Shown here: positions 17,963-27,190 of the stretch, in pieces
How positions within the stretch are numbered: the stretch's first letter is position 1
How the letters are laid out: each line of letters starts with the position of its first letter
Assembly: GCF_020595095.1 (NCBI RefSeq)
Contig: NZ_JAJDOP010000004.1
Span: 1 to 64,000, forward strand
DNA from: Microvirga rosea
GTDB lineage: Bacteria; Pseudomonadota; Alphaproteobacteria; Rhizobiales; Beijerinckiaceae
Reading direction: 5' to 3'
Length of the DNA stretch: 64,000 nt
Translations under genes and position numbers: made by a program
The notes under the pieces: model-generated
Databases searched by the model: none
Told to the model about the DNA's origin: nothing
Seen by the model: only the letters and a program-made list of their open reading frames with translations

Positions 17963-19291
17963 TTAACGGCGGCCATTGTATTCGGGCAGATTGGAACGAC
18001 CACCGAAGATAAACTGCTGTGGATTACGTTCGATGCTGCGGACGGCACGGCTGATATCGTTGAGCGTTCTCCGCCCTTCCACGGCCAGAGCCTCGTATTC
18101 CCGAAGGCCCGAATCGGTGAAGCGCCCGAGGCCGGACAGGACCCCGGTCGTGCGCTCGTTGAGATTGTCCGCCAGGACGCGCACGGAATTCGCGGCCTCC
18201 TTGATCGAGTCGAATGCGCTCTTGCCCTCTTCGCCGGAAGCGGAGCCGAGGAATTTCTGCGCTCCCTCGAGGACCGCATCGATCCGATCGGCCGACTTGT
18301 TGAGCTTCTCGGTGATGGAGCGGGCTTCCTGGATCGCCTTGTCGATATCGGGGCTGCGCTTGCTGAGCGTCTGGGTGAACACATCCACGTTGTCCACCGT
18401 GCGCCCGACCTTGGACGGATCGATCGCCTTCGTGAGCTTGGTGATGTCGTCGAGGGCCGTGTCCAGCTTCGGCGCGGCGTCGTTGAGCCGTGACACGAGG
18501 CTTGCGGCGTCCCTCAGGGCATCGTTGATGTCCTTGCGGCTGTCGGCCAGGCCTTGCGTGAAGTTGTCCACATTCTCGACGATCTTCGCGACGCGCTGCC
18601 GGTCGACCGCCTTCACGACCTCGTCGAGGTTCGTCGCCAGGGTTTCGAGCTTCTCGGCGAGAGGTCCGACCTTCTCGGCCGCCTGGCCGACCTGGGCCAG
18701 GAAGCGGTCGATCCCCTCCGCGTTCTCGCCCAGCGCCTGCGAGAAGCGTTCGACGTTCTGCACGGTCCGGTTGATCGACCCCTCGTTGTCCGAGATGACC
18801 CGGCCGACCCGCTCGAGCACATCGTCGGCGCGCCGGGCGATGTTGCGGGCGGTTTCGATCAGGTCCTGGAAGTCGGAGCGATCGGCGAAGATCGTCGGCA
18901 AGGGCTGCCCCGGCCCGGCCACGAGCTTGGGGGAATTGGGCTCGCCGCCCGACAAGGCGATGGTGGCGACGCCGGTGAGGCCCTGGTACTCCAGGCGGGC
19001 CCGGGTATCGGTGCGGACGGGCGTGTTGTTGTCGATCTGCGTGATGGCGACGACCCGGCGCGGATCTTCCGGCAGCAGGCTGATATCGGTGACCTCGCCC
19101 ACCCTCAGGCCGTTGAAGGAGACCGTGGACCCCTTCGACAGGCCGGAGACCGAGCCGGAGAAGACGATCCGGATGGCCTGGCGTGTCTGTCCCCGGTCCC
19201 CACCGGAGAACCAGTAGACGAAGCCGAATCCCGCCGCGATCACCGCCAGCGTGAACAACCCGATCAATGCGTAATTCGCACGCGTTTCCAT
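17963..19291 (-). CDS. mlaD: MlaD-like MCE-domain lipid-transport protein
   Basis: The start METRANYALIGLF at 19291 gives 442 residues; an upstream in-frame start would overlap mlaF. One N-terminal TM anchor (about 9-30) leads into the MCE domain (about 40-120: GSVSGLSKGSTVSFNGLRVGEV, the family signature). A long helical region with many 'DDV/LxxxxxxV' heptads follows (about 140-430). Such extended MCE proteins form periplasmic channels or needles carrying phospholipids between membranes. This is longer than E. coli MlaD (183 aa) and typical of alphaproteobacterial homologues. It lies eight bases after mlaF. Confidence 0.9.
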   Translation of the reverse strand: METRANYALIGLFTLAVIAAGFGFVYWFSGGDRGQTRQAIRIVFSGSVSGLSKGSTVSFNGLRVGEVTDISLLPEDPRRVVAITQIDNNTPVRTDTRARLEYQGLTGVATIALSGGEPNSPKLVAGPGQPLPTIFADRSDFQDLIETARNIARRADDVLERVGRVISDNEGSINRTVQNVERFSQALGENAEGIDRFLAQVGQAAEKVGPLAEKLETLATNLDEVVKAVDRQRVAKIVENVDNFTQGLADSRKDINDALRDAASLVSRLNDAAPKLDTALDDITKLTKAIDPSKVGRTVDNVDVFTQTLSKRSPDIDKAIQEARSITEKLNKSADRIDAVLEGAQKFLGSASGEEGKSAFDSIKEAANSVRVLADNLNERTTGVLSGLGRFTDSGLREYEALAVEGRRTLNDISRAVRSIERNPQQFIFGGRSNLPEYNGRR

Positions 19292-19299
19292 CACAAACC

Positions 19300-20100
19300 T
19301 TACGCGCCGCCGGCCATGACCGCGCGAGCCCGTTTCCCATGAAAATAGGCGCGGAGCCAAGGATGATCCGATGCAAGCATCGCCTCTATGGGTCCTTCCG
19401 CCAGGATTTTGCCGTCGCCGAGGGCTGCGATTCGGTCGCAGACCGTGTGAAGGCTGTCGAGATCATGGGTTACCATGAATACCGTAAGCCCTAAAGTGCG
19501 CTGTAACGTGGCAATGAGTTCATCGAACTCGCCGGCGCCGATGGGGTCGAGGCCGGAGGTCGGCTCATCGAGAAACACGATGTCCGGGTCGAGCGCGAGC
19601 GCCCGAGCCAGAGCCGCCCGCTTGATCATGCCGCCGGACAGCTCGGACGGGAGCTTGTCGGCCGCATCGGGCTTGAGACCCACCATTTCGATCTTGAGCA
19701 TCGCAAGCTCGTCCAGAAGGCGGTCCGACAGGTTCAGGAACTCGCGCATCGGGACCTGGACGTTCTGCTTCACCGTGAGGGCGGAGAACAAGGCCCCCTG
19801 CTGAAACAGCACTCCCCAGCGCCGTTCCAGGAGCCGCCGTTCCGAGGGGGACAGCTCGTCGAGATTCTGCCCCAGCACCTCGATCGTCCCCGCCCGCTTC
19901 GGCACGAGACCGAGGATCGTGCGGGTCAGCACCGACTTGCCCTGTCCCGAAGCGCCGACGAAACCGAGGATTTCTCCCCGGTAGATGTCGAGATCCATAT
20001 CCTTGAGAATGGTTTTCTCGCCGAAGCCGACCTCCACGTCGCGGACGCTGATGACCACTTCGCGGTTCTGGGCGGCGGGGTGGCGATTGTCGGACATCAT
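19300..20100 (-). CDS. mlaF: MlaF-like ABC ATPase
   Basis: A 266-residue ABC ATPase. Walker A is GASGQGKS (49-56), the signature LSGGM (about 155) and Walker B DIVFLDEP followed by the D-loop SGLD; the switch His is in VTHDLDSL. The GxSGxGKS form and LSGGM are characteristic of MlaF/TTG2A. It energises lipid transport with the permease MlaE. The gene overlaps the mlaE stop (TGATGATG), so either of two consecutive ATG codons (20100 or 20097) may be used. Confidence 0.93.
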   Translation of the reverse strand: MMSDNRHPAAQNREVVISVRDVEVGFGEKTILKDMDLDIYRGEILGFVGASGQGKSVLTRTILGLVPKRAGTIEVLGQNLDELSPSERRLLERRWGVLFQQGALFSALTVKQNVQVPMREFLNLSDRLLDELAMLKIEMVGLKPDAADKLPSELSGGMIKRAALARALALDPDIVFLDEPTSGLDPIGAGEFDELIATLQRTLGLTVFMVTHDLDSLHTVCDRIAALGDGKILAEGPIEAMLASDHPWLRAYFHGKRARAVMAGGA

Positions 20101-21245
20101 CAGTACCTGATCGCCGCGAAGAACATGGCAAAAAGGCCATCGAGAACGATGACCATGAAGATCGCCTTCACGACCGAGGATGTCACATGCCGTCCGAGCG
20201 ACTCGGCGGATCCCTCGACGGCGACGCCCTCCAGGGTGGCGATGATGCCGATCACCAGGGCCATGAAAGGCGCCTTGATGAGCCCCACGAAGAAGGTGTT
20301 CAGCGCAAGGGCGGCCTTCAGGCGGGATAGATAGACATCGGGGCTGATGTCGCCATAGATCCAGGCCGTGAGCCCGCCTCCGGACAAGGCCGCGATCGAC
20401 GAGATGAAGGTCAGGAGCGGCAGCCCGATCACCAGGGCGAGGATGCGCGGGACGATCAGCACCTCGATCGGATCGAGGCCCATGACCCGCAGGGCGTCGA
20501 TTTCCTCCCGCATCTTCATGGAGCCGATCTCGGCCGTGAACGCCGAGCCGGAGCGGCCCGCTACCATGATCGAGGTCAGGAGGACCCCAAGCTCACGCAG
20601 AACCAGGATTCCGATGAGATCGACGACGAAAGGCGTCGCGCCGAAACGCTGGAGCTGGAATATGCCCTGCTGGGAGATGATGCAGCCGACGAGGAACGAG
20701 ATCAGGACGATGATCGGGACGCCCCGATAGGCGATCTGCTCCAACTGGTTGACGACCGCCGTGCCACGGAACCGCTTCGGGTTGAGAATGACGCGCAGGA
20801 GCGCCGAGACGAGTTCGCCCAGAAAGGCCACTCCGCCGACGAGATCACGCCCGGCCTCATGAACCGTTTTGCCCACATCGACCAGGAAATCGATGACCTT
20901 GGAGCGCTTGACGACCTTCTGCTCCTGGAACCCGCGATAGGCCACTTCGTCGAGAAGAATCTGCTGCTCGGGGGATGCATTGGCGAAATCGGCCGCGAGG
21001 CCGCGCTCGCCCAGCTCGTGCCGGGTGCGGTCCAAGACCCATGCCCCAAGGGTATCGAGGCGACCCACGCGGCCGAGATCGATGATCATGCGATGCTGAT
21101 CCGCGCCGCCCGTGATTTCGGCGGCCAGCGATTCCACGCGCTCGGAGTTCTCGGCGATCCAGTGACCGGCGAGCCTCGCCGTCACCTTATCCCCAGCTCC
21201 CTCGATTTCCACTTGCGGCTCTTGAGCCAAGATGCTCTGCGCCAC
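20100..21245 (-). CDS. mlaE: STAS-MlaE fusion permease
   Basis: I choose the GTG at 21245 because GGAAGGA lies about six bases upstream; a TTG 54 bases earlier has no such site. The 381-residue product has an N-terminal STAS domain (about 1-100; IIDLGRVGRLDTLGAWVL) fused to an MlaE permease (about 130-380) with the family motifs GCIISQQG, LTSIMVAGRSGSAFTAEIGSMKMREEIDAL. In E. coli the STAS protein MlaB is separate, so this fusion replaces it, as in many non-enteric bacteria. First gene of the operon mlaE-mlaF-mlaD-lipoprotein, divergent from the epimerase. Confidence 0.92.
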   Translation of the reverse strand: MAQSILAQEPQVEIEGAGDKVTARLAGHWIAENSERVESLAAEITGGADQHRMIIDLGRVGRLDTLGAWVLDRTRHELGERGLAADFANASPEQQILLDEVAYRGFQEQKVVKRSKVIDFLVDVGKTVHEAGRDLVGGVAFLGELVSALLRVILNPKRFRGTAVVNQLEQIAYRGVPIIVLISFLVGCIISQQGIFQLQRFGATPFVVDLIGILVLRELGVLLTSIMVAGRSGSAFTAEIGSMKMREEIDALRVMGLDPIEVLIVPRILALVIGLPLLTFISSIAALSGGGLTAWIYGDISPDVYLSRLKAALALNTFFVGLIKAPFMALVIGIIATLEGVAVEGSAESLGRHVTSSVVKAIFMVIVLDGLFAMFFAAIRY

Positions 21246-21329
21246 GACGATCCTTCCGGCATTGATTCCGTTTGGTGATAGCGTGTCGCCAAGGCACAAG
21301 TCGAGCCGAAGTTGTCAGAAGAGGCCAGA

Positions 21330-22313
21330 ATGCGTCAGTTGACCGTCACCATCGACAGATTTCCCATCGCCGGAACGTTCACCATCGCCCGCGGATCGCG
21401 GACGGAAGCCGTCGTGGTCACCGCGACGATCCGGGAGGACGGCGCAACGGGACATGGAGAATGCGTGCCTTATGCGCGCTATGGGGAAACGGTCGAGGGC
21501 GTGGCCGAGGCCATTGCGGCGCTGGCCCCCCGGATCGCGGAGGGGCTGACCCGGGAAGCCCTTCAGGACGCCATGCCGCCCGGCGCGGCCCGGAACGCTC
21601 TCGATTGCGCCCTTTGGGATCTCGATGCCAAGCGCTCGGGCATCCGCGCCCACCTTACCGCAGGGGTCGATCGCTGGCCTCCGGCCACCACCGCGTACAC
21701 GATCAGCCTCGGCACGCCGGATGTCATGGCCGAAGCGGCCGCGAAGGCTTCGGACCGGCCGATCCTGAAGGTGAAGTTCGGAGGCCCCGGGGGCGATCTG
21801 GAGCGGATTGCGGCAGTCCGCAGGGCCGCCCCTGACGCGACCCTGATCGCCGATGCCAATGAAGGTTGGACCGAGGACAACCTCGCTCAGCATTTCGCCG
21901 CCTGTGCGGAGGCGGGCTTTGCCCTGGTGGAGCAGCCATTGCCGGCCAAGAACGATGGCTTCCTCGGCAAAATCTCCCGTCCCGTGGCGATCTGTGCCGA
22001 CGAGAGCGTTCATGATCGCGCAAGCCTCGACCGCCTCGTCGGGCTCTACGACGCCGTCAATATCAAGCTCGACAAGACCGGCGGCCTCACGGAGGCTCTT
22101 GCGCTCGCCGATGCGGCGGAAGCGCGAGGCTTTTCCCTCATGATCGGCTGCATGGTCGGGACGTCGCTGGCCATGGCGCCCGCCATGGTGCTGGCTCCCC
22201 GCGCCCGTTTCGTGGATCTCGACGGCCCGCTCCTGCTCGCGAAGGACCGGGAGCCGGGCCTTCGCTTCGACGGAAGCATCATTTATCCGCCCGAACCGGC
22301 CCTCTGGGGCTGA
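21330..22313 (+). CDS. dipeptide epimerase / DgcA-like enolase-superfamily enzyme
   Basis: A 327-residue muconate-lactonizing-subgroup enolase superfamily member. The catalytic pair is K147-x-K149 (LKVKFGG) and a KLDKTGG lysine near residue 250. Metal ligands are D175 (DANEGW), the Glu of EQPLP and the Asp of ADES. This pattern marks L-Ala-D/L-Glu epimerases, but the related N-acetyl-D-Glu racemase DgcA shares it; the usual DgcN neighbour (DUF1611) is absent. ATG 21330 is preferred over a TTG 18 bases earlier. Its 3' end overlaps the convergent MFS gene by 31 bases. Likely role: recycling of murein peptides or D-Glu compounds. Confidence 0.85.
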   Translation: MRQLTVTIDRFPIAGTFTIARGSRTEAVVVTATIREDGATGHGECVPYARYGETVEGVAEAIAALAPRIAEGLTREALQDAMPPGAARNALDCALWDLDAKRSGIRAHLTAGVDRWPPATTAYTISLGTPDVMAEAAAKASDRPILKVKFGGPGGDLERIAAVRRAAPDATLIADANEGWTEDNLAQHFAACAEAGFALVEQPLPAKNDGFLGKISRPVAICADESVHDRASLDRLVGLYDAVNIKLDKTGGLTEALALADAAEARGFSLMIGCMVGTSLAMAPAMVLAPRARFVDLDGPLLLAKDREPGLRFDGSIIYPPEPALWG

Positions 22314-23461
22314 GACTTGAGCATCCGCCACGCAATGAAGGTGAGGATGAAGCCGGCGGCGCCTAAAGGCGCCATGGCGGCGAAGACGGCCGCTCCGGCT
22401 TCCTTGTAGATCACGCCGCTCGCGATGGTGGATGCCGCCGTAAAGAGGGCGGCGAGCGATCCGTAGATCCCCTGTGCCCTCCCCCTGGCATTGAGCGGCG
22501 CCAAAGCGGTGAGCGCCGCCATCGCCCCGATATGCGATGCCCCGAAGGTGAGGCTGTGGAGGGTTTGAAGCCCCAAAGTCACGGCCGCATTCGGATGAAG
22601 GGACAGCATGGTGAAGCGGAAAACCGCGGCGGACGAGCCGAGCAGGATCAACCCGAGGCCGGAGCCCCGGCCGACGGCGTTGCCGAGAACCATGAAAACC
22701 ACGATTTCCGCGATCACGCCGGCGGCCCAGAAGTAGCCGATGACGGAGTCGGCGAAGCCCTGCGACTGCCAGTAGATGCTCGCAAAAGCATTGAGGGCCC
22801 CGTGGGTGCCCTGCGTCATGGCCGCGCCGATGAGGACGATCCACAGCACTGGCGGCAGTTTTTTCGATTGAGGGCCCGCATCCCCGGCTTTGAGCGGAAG
22901 GTCGGGTCCTTGCCGGGGCACGGCGATGAGCGTCGCCGAGATCCCGAGAACGGGGATCAGGGTCAGGGCCACGAGGACGATATTGGCGCCGAACGCGCCG
23001 ACCAGATACCCGGCCACGATGTTGGCGATGAAAAACGAAATCGAGCCCCAGCCCCGGAGCCGGCCGTAGTGCAGCCGCGGATCGCGCTGGACGGCAGCGG
23101 TCGTGACAAGGTCGTTCCCCGGAATGACGGCCGCCTGGGCAACGGCCACCAAGCCGACCAAGGCGACGATAGCGATCTCGTTGGGAGCGAACATCAACAG
23201 GGGAAAGCCCACCATCTGGCCGACGTGGCTGGCCAGGAGCAACCTCCGTGGGCCGAAGGAGCGATCCGCAAGGCTCAGCAGCGGCGCGGTCGCGACGATC
23301 CTGACGATGATCGGAATAGCGACGACGATGCCGATGACCGCCGGACTGAGAGCCTTGCTCTGCAGCCAGATCGGAAAGAACGGCAGATAGAAGCCGTGAC
23401 TGAAGAAGCTCGCCGCATGGAGAGCCGACAGCCGAATGGCGCTCGCCGATAAGGGAGACAT
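22283..23461 (-). CDS. MFS transporter (HcaT-like)
   Basis: A 392-residue permease with twelve predicted TM segments, starting LSALHAASFFSHGFYLPFFPIWLQSKALSPAVIG, typical of the MFS_1_like / HcaT (3-phenylpropionate transporter) and LacY-related group. DRSFGPRRLLL is the loop 2-3 motif. The substrate cannot be read from sequence. Its last ten codons overlap the 3' end of the convergent dipeptide epimerase gene; the arrangement may cause antisense interference but does not imply shared function. Confidence 0.85.
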   Translation of the reverse strand: MSPLSASAIRLSALHAASFFSHGFYLPFFPIWLQSKALSPAVIGIVVAIPIIVRIVATAPLLSLADRSFGPRRLLLASHVGQMVGFPLLMFAPNEIAIVALVGLVAVAQAAVIPGNDLVTTAAVQRDPRLHYGRLRGWGSISFFIANIVAGYLVGAFGANIVLVALTLIPVLGISATLIAVPRQGPDLPLKAGDAGPQSKKLPPVLWIVLIGAAMTQGTHGALNAFASIYWQSQGFADSVIGYFWAAGVIAEIVVFMVLGNAVGRGSGLGLILLGSSAAVFRFTMLSLHPNAAVTLGLQTLHSLTFGASHIGAMAALTALAPLNARGRAQGIYGSLAALFTAASTIASGVIYKEAGAAVFAAMAPLGAAGFILTFIAWRMLKSQPQRAGSGG

Positions 23462-23607
23462 CAGCGGGACGGGTCGGCAAGGATGCCGAAAAGGAAGGAA
23501 AAGGTCGCGGTCACGGCGTAAGGTCGTTGATAACGTTAGGGAAGGCCTTGAGCTGGCTCAAGCTTTCGAAACACTGGGTCCATCGGGAATCGGGGGCCTA
23601 GGGCACG

Positions 23608-24105
23608 ATGAAATCCACCATGCCGGATGGCGAGGCGCACGTCACGTTCAGTTCTGTGGATTACGAGGCGATCGAGGCTGCCGTTCTGGAAACCTCCCGC
23701 GGCCGCTGGTTCCTGCGTGAGTACGCCCGGCGCAACCGGAATGCCGATACGCAGGCGGTTCTCGCCGCCATCGCCGGCCTCGAGAAGAGGATGGCGGACG
23801 AGCAAACCGCCCGCACGATGGATCAGATCCGGGCGAGCCTTCTCGACATGGCAGGGGCCATCGAGGACACTAAGGCCGAGATCGGTCCAGACCGGAATCC
23901 AGGTCCCGCCGCCGAGGCGCCGGATACAGGGGCTGCGGAGCGGCGGATCGCGCGCATCCTGGAGACCTTGCGCTATCTGGAACAACGCATTCAAGCCATG
24001 ATGACCCTCTGCGAGCCGCCTTTGGAGGCGGGCCTCGGCCATCCCGGGCCCGATGGCGGAACCGGCATGACGCAGGCGGATCTTCGGCCCGGACTCCTTA
24101 ATTGA
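23608..24105 (+). CDS. conserved hypothetical helical protein
   Basis: A 165-residue soluble protein whose start FSSVDYEAIEAAVLETSRGRWFLREYARRNRNADT looks like a conserved alphaproteobacterial motif ('ET.RGRWFL.EYA.RNR..DT'), followed by a helical, coiled-coil-prone middle and a second helix (AERRIARILETLRYLEQRIQAMM). I do not know a function for the family. It stands alone between the minus-strand MFS gene and the minus-strand agt gene. Confidence 0.7.
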   Translation: MKSTMPDGEAHVTFSSVDYEAIEAAVLETSRGRWFLREYARRNRNADTQAVLAAIAGLEKRMADEQTARTMDQIRASLLDMAGAIEDTKAEIGPDRNPGPAAEAPDTGAAERRIARILETLRYLEQRIQAMMTLCEPPLEAGLGHPGPDGGTGMTQADLRPGLLN

Positions 24106-24124
24106 AGATCGTCGGCCCGGCGGT

Positions 24125-25141
24125 CTATCTGGCAGGGCTTGCGTCGCAGGCTCCCTCGATATTCGAGAAGAACTGACGGGCGCTTTCCCGCCACGTGAAG
24201 GTTTCGCCATAGGCGCGGCATCGGTCCCGGGGAATATCGAGGGCGGCAAGCGCCGCCTCCCGCAGGTCGTGGCTCAGAACCCCGCACCCCGACGAGCCGA
24301 CCACATCGAGAGGTCCCGTCACCGGATAGGCCGCGATCGGCAGGCCCGACGCCAGAGCCTCGAGCAGGACAATTCCAAACGTGTCTGTCAGGCTCGGAAA
24401 GACGAAGACGTCGGCCGACGCATAGATGCGGGCAAGAGCCTCCCCGGTGAGCGGACCGAGGAACCGCGCATCCGGGTAGGCCTGCTCCAGTTCTGTACGG
24501 GAAGGCCCGTCACCCACTACGACCTTGGTGCCCGGCAGCCGGAGCGACAGAAACGCCCCAAGATTCTTCTCGACGGCCACGCGCCCGACAAACAGGAAGA
24601 TCGGCCCTTGGAAATCGAGAACCCGCTCCTTTCGCGGCCGGAAGAGCCGGGTATCCACCCCGCGCGTCCAACGGCGAATGTTCCGGAACCCGTGGCCCTT
24701 CAGTTCCGCCTCCAGGGAGGGGGTGCTGACCATGATGGCCCGACCGCTGTTGTGGAACCGGCGCAAGGCTCCGTAGACGAGACCGGGCGGAACGGGAAAT
24801 CTCGCGCAGACATATTCCGGAAAGCGCGTGTGATAGCTGGTGGTGAACGCCCTTCCCTGCCGCCGGCAATACCCGTGGACGGCGAGCCCGATCGGCCCCT
24901 CGGTGGCGATATGAATATGAGTGGGGTTAGCCTGCTCCAGAAGGCTCGCCACGCGGCCCCGCCGCGCCACGGACAGGCGGATTTCCGGATAGGTCGGCAT
25001 GGGAAAGGAACGGAAACTCTCCGGGGTCAGGAACGAGACCTCGGCTCCATGGGCCGGCGCCTCGGACGCCATGTATTCGAGAGAGCGAACGACGCCATTG
25101 ATTTGAGGCTTCCAAGCATCCGTGGCGATGAGAAGGCGCAT
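24125..25141 (-). CDS. GT4 glycosyltransferase, Agt-like (glycolipid synthesis)
   Basis: A 338-residue GT-B, family 4 glycosyltransferase: N-terminal ATDAWKPQINGVVRS, hinge GRVAVEKNL and the donor-site motif TDTFGIVLLEALASG (Asp in place of the first Glu of EX7E). It overlaps the stop of the PlcP-like gene (TGATG), an arrangement I recall for plcP-agt of alphaproteobacteria. There Agt makes glucosyl- or glucuronosyl-diacylglycerol that replaces phospholipids under phosphate starvation. By sequence alone it could equally be an MgtA-like mannosyltransferase; the neighbour decides the call. Confidence 0.8.
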   Translation of the reverse strand: MRLLIATDAWKPQINGVVRSLEYMASEAPAHGAEVSFLTPESFRSFPMPTYPEIRLSVARRGRVASLLEQANPTHIHIATEGPIGLAVHGYCRRQGRAFTTSYHTRFPEYVCARFPVPPGLVYGALRRFHNSGRAIMVSTPSLEAELKGHGFRNIRRWTRGVDTRLFRPRKERVLDFQGPIFLFVGRVAVEKNLGAFLSLRLPGTKVVVGDGPSRTELEQAYPDARFLGPLTGEALARIYASADVFVFPSLTDTFGIVLLEALASGLPIAAYPVTGPLDVVGSSGCGVLSHDLREAALAALDIPRDRCRAYGETFTWRESARQFFSNIEGACDASPAR

Positions 25142-25950
25142 CAGGCCGCCCTGACGCGTAAGGAATCCGGCTCTGCGAACAGAGGAATATCCTGCTTCTG
25201 CAGCTCGGCCCAGCGGATCATCTGGAGCGATCCGTCATAATGCTCCACGATGGCGGTGCACGACTCGACCCAGTCCCCCGTATTCACGTAGCGCACGCCG
25301 TCGAGGTCATGCATGGCGGCATGGTGAATATGCCCGCAGATGACGCCGTCCGCCTCCTGCCGTTTGGCCTCCGCGGCCAGCAGCTCCTCGAACCGGCTGA
25401 TATAGTTCACCGCATTCTTGACCTTCAGTTTGGCCCAGGAGGACAGCGACCAGTAGGTCAGCCCGAGCTTCCGGCGGGCGACGTTGAGATAGGTGTTCAC
25501 CATCAGCGCCACCGTGTAGGCGCCATCGCCGAGAAGCGCGAGCCAGCGGGCGTGGCGCACCACGAGATCGAACTGGTCGCCGTGGATTACGAGAAAGCGC
25601 TTGCCGTCGGCGGTCTCGTGAAGCGCCGAGTCGGCAAGCTCGATGCCGCCGAGATGGACGCCCAGATAATCGCGCAGGAACTCGTCGTGGTTGCCGGGGA
25701 TATAGACCAGGCGCGTCCCCTTCCGCACCTTGCGCAGGAGTTTCTGCACCACATCGTTGTGCGCCTGCGGCCAGTACCAGCCCGACTTCAGGCGCCAACC
25801 GTCGACGATGTCGCCCACGAGATAGATGGTATCGGCATCGTACATCTTCAGGAAGCCGAGCAGCTGTCCTGCCTGACAGCCCTTGGTGCCGAGATGAAGG
25901 TCCGACAAGAACAACGTCCGTACGCGGATGAGACCAAGGTCCTGGGCCAT
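25141..25950 (-). CDS. PlcP-like phospholipase C (metallophosphoesterase)
   Basis: The start MAQDLGLIRVRTLFLSDLHLGT at 25950 has AAGGG six bases upstream and gives 269 residues; an in-frame start 126 bases earlier is unsupported. Metallophosphoesterase motifs are complete: SDLHLG, GDIVDGW, GNHDE, VIHGDQFD and CGHIHH. The fold is that of UDP-2,3-diacylglucosamine diphosphatases, but in Rhizobiales this length and sequence type belongs to PlcP, which hydrolyses phosphatidylcholine under phosphate limitation. The coupled glycosyltransferase supports PlcP: it would use the diacylglycerol formed. Confidence 0.8.
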   Translation of the reverse strand: MAQDLGLIRVRTLFLSDLHLGTKGCQAGQLLGFLKMYDADTIYLVGDIVDGWRLKSGWYWPQAHNDVVQKLLRKVRKGTRLVYIPGNHDEFLRDYLGVHLGGIELADSALHETADGKRFLVIHGDQFDLVVRHARWLALLGDGAYTVALMVNTYLNVARRKLGLTYWSLSSWAKLKVKNAVNYISRFEELLAAEAKRQEADGVICGHIHHAAMHDLDGVRYVNTGDWVESCTAIVEHYDGSLQMIRWAELQKQDIPLFAEPDSLRVRAA

Positions 25951-26005
25951 GCTGCACCCTTTCCGAAGGTTAGGGCACAGAGGAACGGATTCGCGTCTCA
26001 GCTCC

Positions 26006-26034
26006 ATGACGGGCAGCTTGCAAAATTGTGACAG
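26006..26034 (-). promoter_or_regulatory. possible Pho box upstream of plcP
   Basis: On the minus strand a CTGTCAC half-site (26034-26028) is followed 22 bases later, two 11-bp turns, by CCGTCAT (26012-26006); the middle turn position (TTGCAAG) is poor. PhoB sites are 11-bp-spaced CTGTCAT-type direct repeats. The array ends 55 bases before the plcP ATG. Two of three positions fit, so this is only a candidate. Confidence 0.35.
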
Positions 26035-26157
26035 AGACCGGCCGAACCATGCATGCGGCGCAGGGATTTTCCGCACAAGAGGGGTTCACGCGGCCCGCCG
26101 CCCGTGATTGGTTGGCATTCTGCCGCAGCAACTCGAACTCATGAAGCCCCTCCCGCC

Positions 26158-27090
26158 GTGAAACCTCTCCTGGGGATTTCCCTCAAAATCCTCTCCGCTT
26201 TCGTCTTCACCCTCATGTCGGCAGGCCTGAAGACCCTATCGAGCGTCTACCCGGTCGGCGAGCTGGTTTTCTTCCGGTGCTTCTTTGCCCTTATCCCGCT
26301 TTTGACCTGGCTGGCCTGGCAGGGGGATCTGATCAACGCTGTCCGGACCGAGCACGTGGCGGGCCATTTCCTGCGCGGACTGATCGGGACGTCGAGCATG
26401 TATCTGGGCTTTGCGGCCCTCGCCTATCTGCCCCTGCACGATACCATCGCCATCGGATATGCCTCCCCGCTGATCGTGGTCATCCTCGCCGCCCTCCTCT
26501 TGAAGGAAAAGGTCCGCGCCTATCGCTGGACCGCCGTCGGAATCGGGTTCGTCGGGGTGCTGATCATGCTGTCTCCCTTTCTGAAGCTCGGCTCCTTTTC
26601 AGGAGGCCTCGGGGCCGGATCGAGCATCGGGGCCTTCTTCTCCCTCATGGGGGCCGTTTGTTCGGCGGGAGCCACGATCCAGGTCCGCCGTCTCACCCAG
26701 ACGGAACGGACCGGCGCCATCGTGTTCTATTTCTTCATCCTCGCTTCCGGATTGTCGCTTCTCACCATCCCGCTCGGCTGGGTGGTCCCGTCCCTGTCCG
26801 ATCTTCTGCTTTTCATCCTTGTGGGAATCCTCGGCGGGATCGGTCAGATTCTTCTCACCCAAAGCTACCGCTTCGCCGACACCTCCATCCTTGCGCCCTT
26901 CGAATACACCACAATGATCTGGGCGCTCCTGCTCGGATGGTTCGTGTTCGGAGACCTTCCGACGGCTGCGGTCATGTCCGGAGCGGCCATCGTCGCCGGA
27001 ACCGGGCTTTTCATCGTGTGGCGGGAGCGAAAGCTCGGCCTCGAGCGCGCCAAGGCCCTCGAGACCGCCGCTCAGCGGCCGGGGGGCTAG
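26158..27090 (+). CDS. EamA/DMT-family transporter
   Basis: I place the start at the GTG at 26158 (KPLLGISLKILSAFVFTLMSAGLKTL), giving 310 residues; the frame is open back to 26053, but that stretch is hydrophilic and atypical. Ten TM segments in two EamA repeats are visible; RHxLRGLIGTSSMYLGFAAL and the second-half FEYTTMIWALLLGWFVFGD are family hallmarks. It exports or imports a small metabolite of unknown type. A paralogue is encoded at 45034. The following XRE-cupin gene could regulate it. Confidence 0.83.
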   Translation: MKPLLGISLKILSAFVFTLMSAGLKTLSSVYPVGELVFFRCFFALIPLLTWLAWQGDLINAVRTEHVAGHFLRGLIGTSSMYLGFAALAYLPLHDTIAIGYASPLIVVILAALLLKEKVRAYRWTAVGIGFVGVLIMLSPFLKLGSFSGGLGAGSSIGAFFSLMGAVCSAGATIQVRRLTQTERTGAIVFYFFILASGLSLLTIPLGWVVPSLSDLLLFILVGILGGIGQILLTQSYRFADTSILAPFEYTTMIWALLLGWFVFGDLPTAAVMSGAAIVAGTGLFIVWRERKLGLERAKALETAAQRPGG

Positions 27091-27190
27091 GCCTGAAGCC
27101 AGAATGGTCGGGAAGCCCCGCGAAAAGCGGCCTTCGCGGTCCCCCACGCTTGACCCGTCCCTCATGTTCCCCCACAACCGTTTTGAGGAA

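Noticed and set aside
21315-23480. 721-codon open frame on the minus strand across the epimerase and MFS genes
   Set aside because: It covers two genes with clear family motifs in other frames and has the basic, low-complexity composition of a shadow frame.
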